NCBI GenBank assembly: GCA_002780065.1
Contig: PEWQ01000102.1
Span: forward strand, 1-6,383
Reading direction: 5' to 3'
Source of the DNA: Candidatus Hydrogenedentes bacterium CG07_land_8_20_14_0_80_42_17
Lineage (GTDB): Bacteria; UBA8481
Length of the DNA: 6,383 nucleotides
The position numbers and the translations under genes are program-made. How positions within the stretch are numbered: the first letter of the stretch is position 1; each line of letters opens with the position of its first letter. Of this stretch, positions 6,376 through 6,383 are shown piece after piece. Under the pieces are notes generated by a model that had not been told where the DNA came from, did not search any database, and saw only the letters and a list, made by a program, of their open reading frames with translations.

Positions 6376-6383
6376 CAGGTTAT

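Noticed and set aside
1-6383. CRISPR array, tRNA/rRNA gene, insertion sequence or phage element
   Set aside because: No regularly spaced direct repeats, no cloverleaf-like or rRNA-like sequence, and no transposase or integrase coding sequence were seen.

Overview
This is an ordinary bacterial chromosomal segment. It carries two catabolic genes on the + strand (NCS1 nucleobase permease, class III aminotransferase), a two-gene minus-strand unit (double-ACT protein, peptide deformylase), and a divergent + strand nusA. Coding is dense. Coding DNA has moderate GC, intergenic DNA is very AT-rich, and several genes have recognisable Shine-Dalgarno sites. The AT-rich intergenic filler with short degenerate repeats reminds me of environmental genomes near the FCB group (Ignavibacteria/Kryptonia-like lineages). 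That placement rests on general resemblance and is low confidence.

Layout. 1-238: AT-rich intergenic DNA with two families of degenerate short repeats and no gene. 239-2065 (+): NCS1 permease with an extra periplasmic insert of about 100 residues. 2137-3447 (+): aminotransferase of the AGXT2 / beta-alanine type. 3448-3524: convergent gap in which I see no convincing terminator. 3525-4007 (-): peptide deformylase, best explained by a CTG start overlapping the stop of the gene before it. 4004-4552 (-): double-ACT, GcvR-like protein. 4553-4787: divergent intergenic region with a candidate promoter on each strand and a strong intrinsic-terminator hairpin lying in the nusA leader. 4788-6365 (+): complete nusA. 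6366-6383: Shine-Dalgarno-like sequence for a following gene cut off by the window edge, plausibly infB.

How the genes fit together. The permease and aminotransferase are 71 bp apart in the same direction. They fit the two ends of reductive pyrimidine or hydantoin degradation: nucleobase uptake, and transamination of beta-alanine or 3-aminoisobutyrate. The central enzymes (dihydropyrimidine dehydrogenase, dihydropyrimidinase, ureidopropionase) are not in the window. The ACT protein and deformylase form a tightly coupled pair. nusA starts its own transcription unit without rimP immediately upstream, and the terminator in its leader suggests attenuation, possibly by NusA itself. I found no clearly undescribed system. 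The most interesting points are the leader terminator, the CTGA stop/start overlap and the permease insert.
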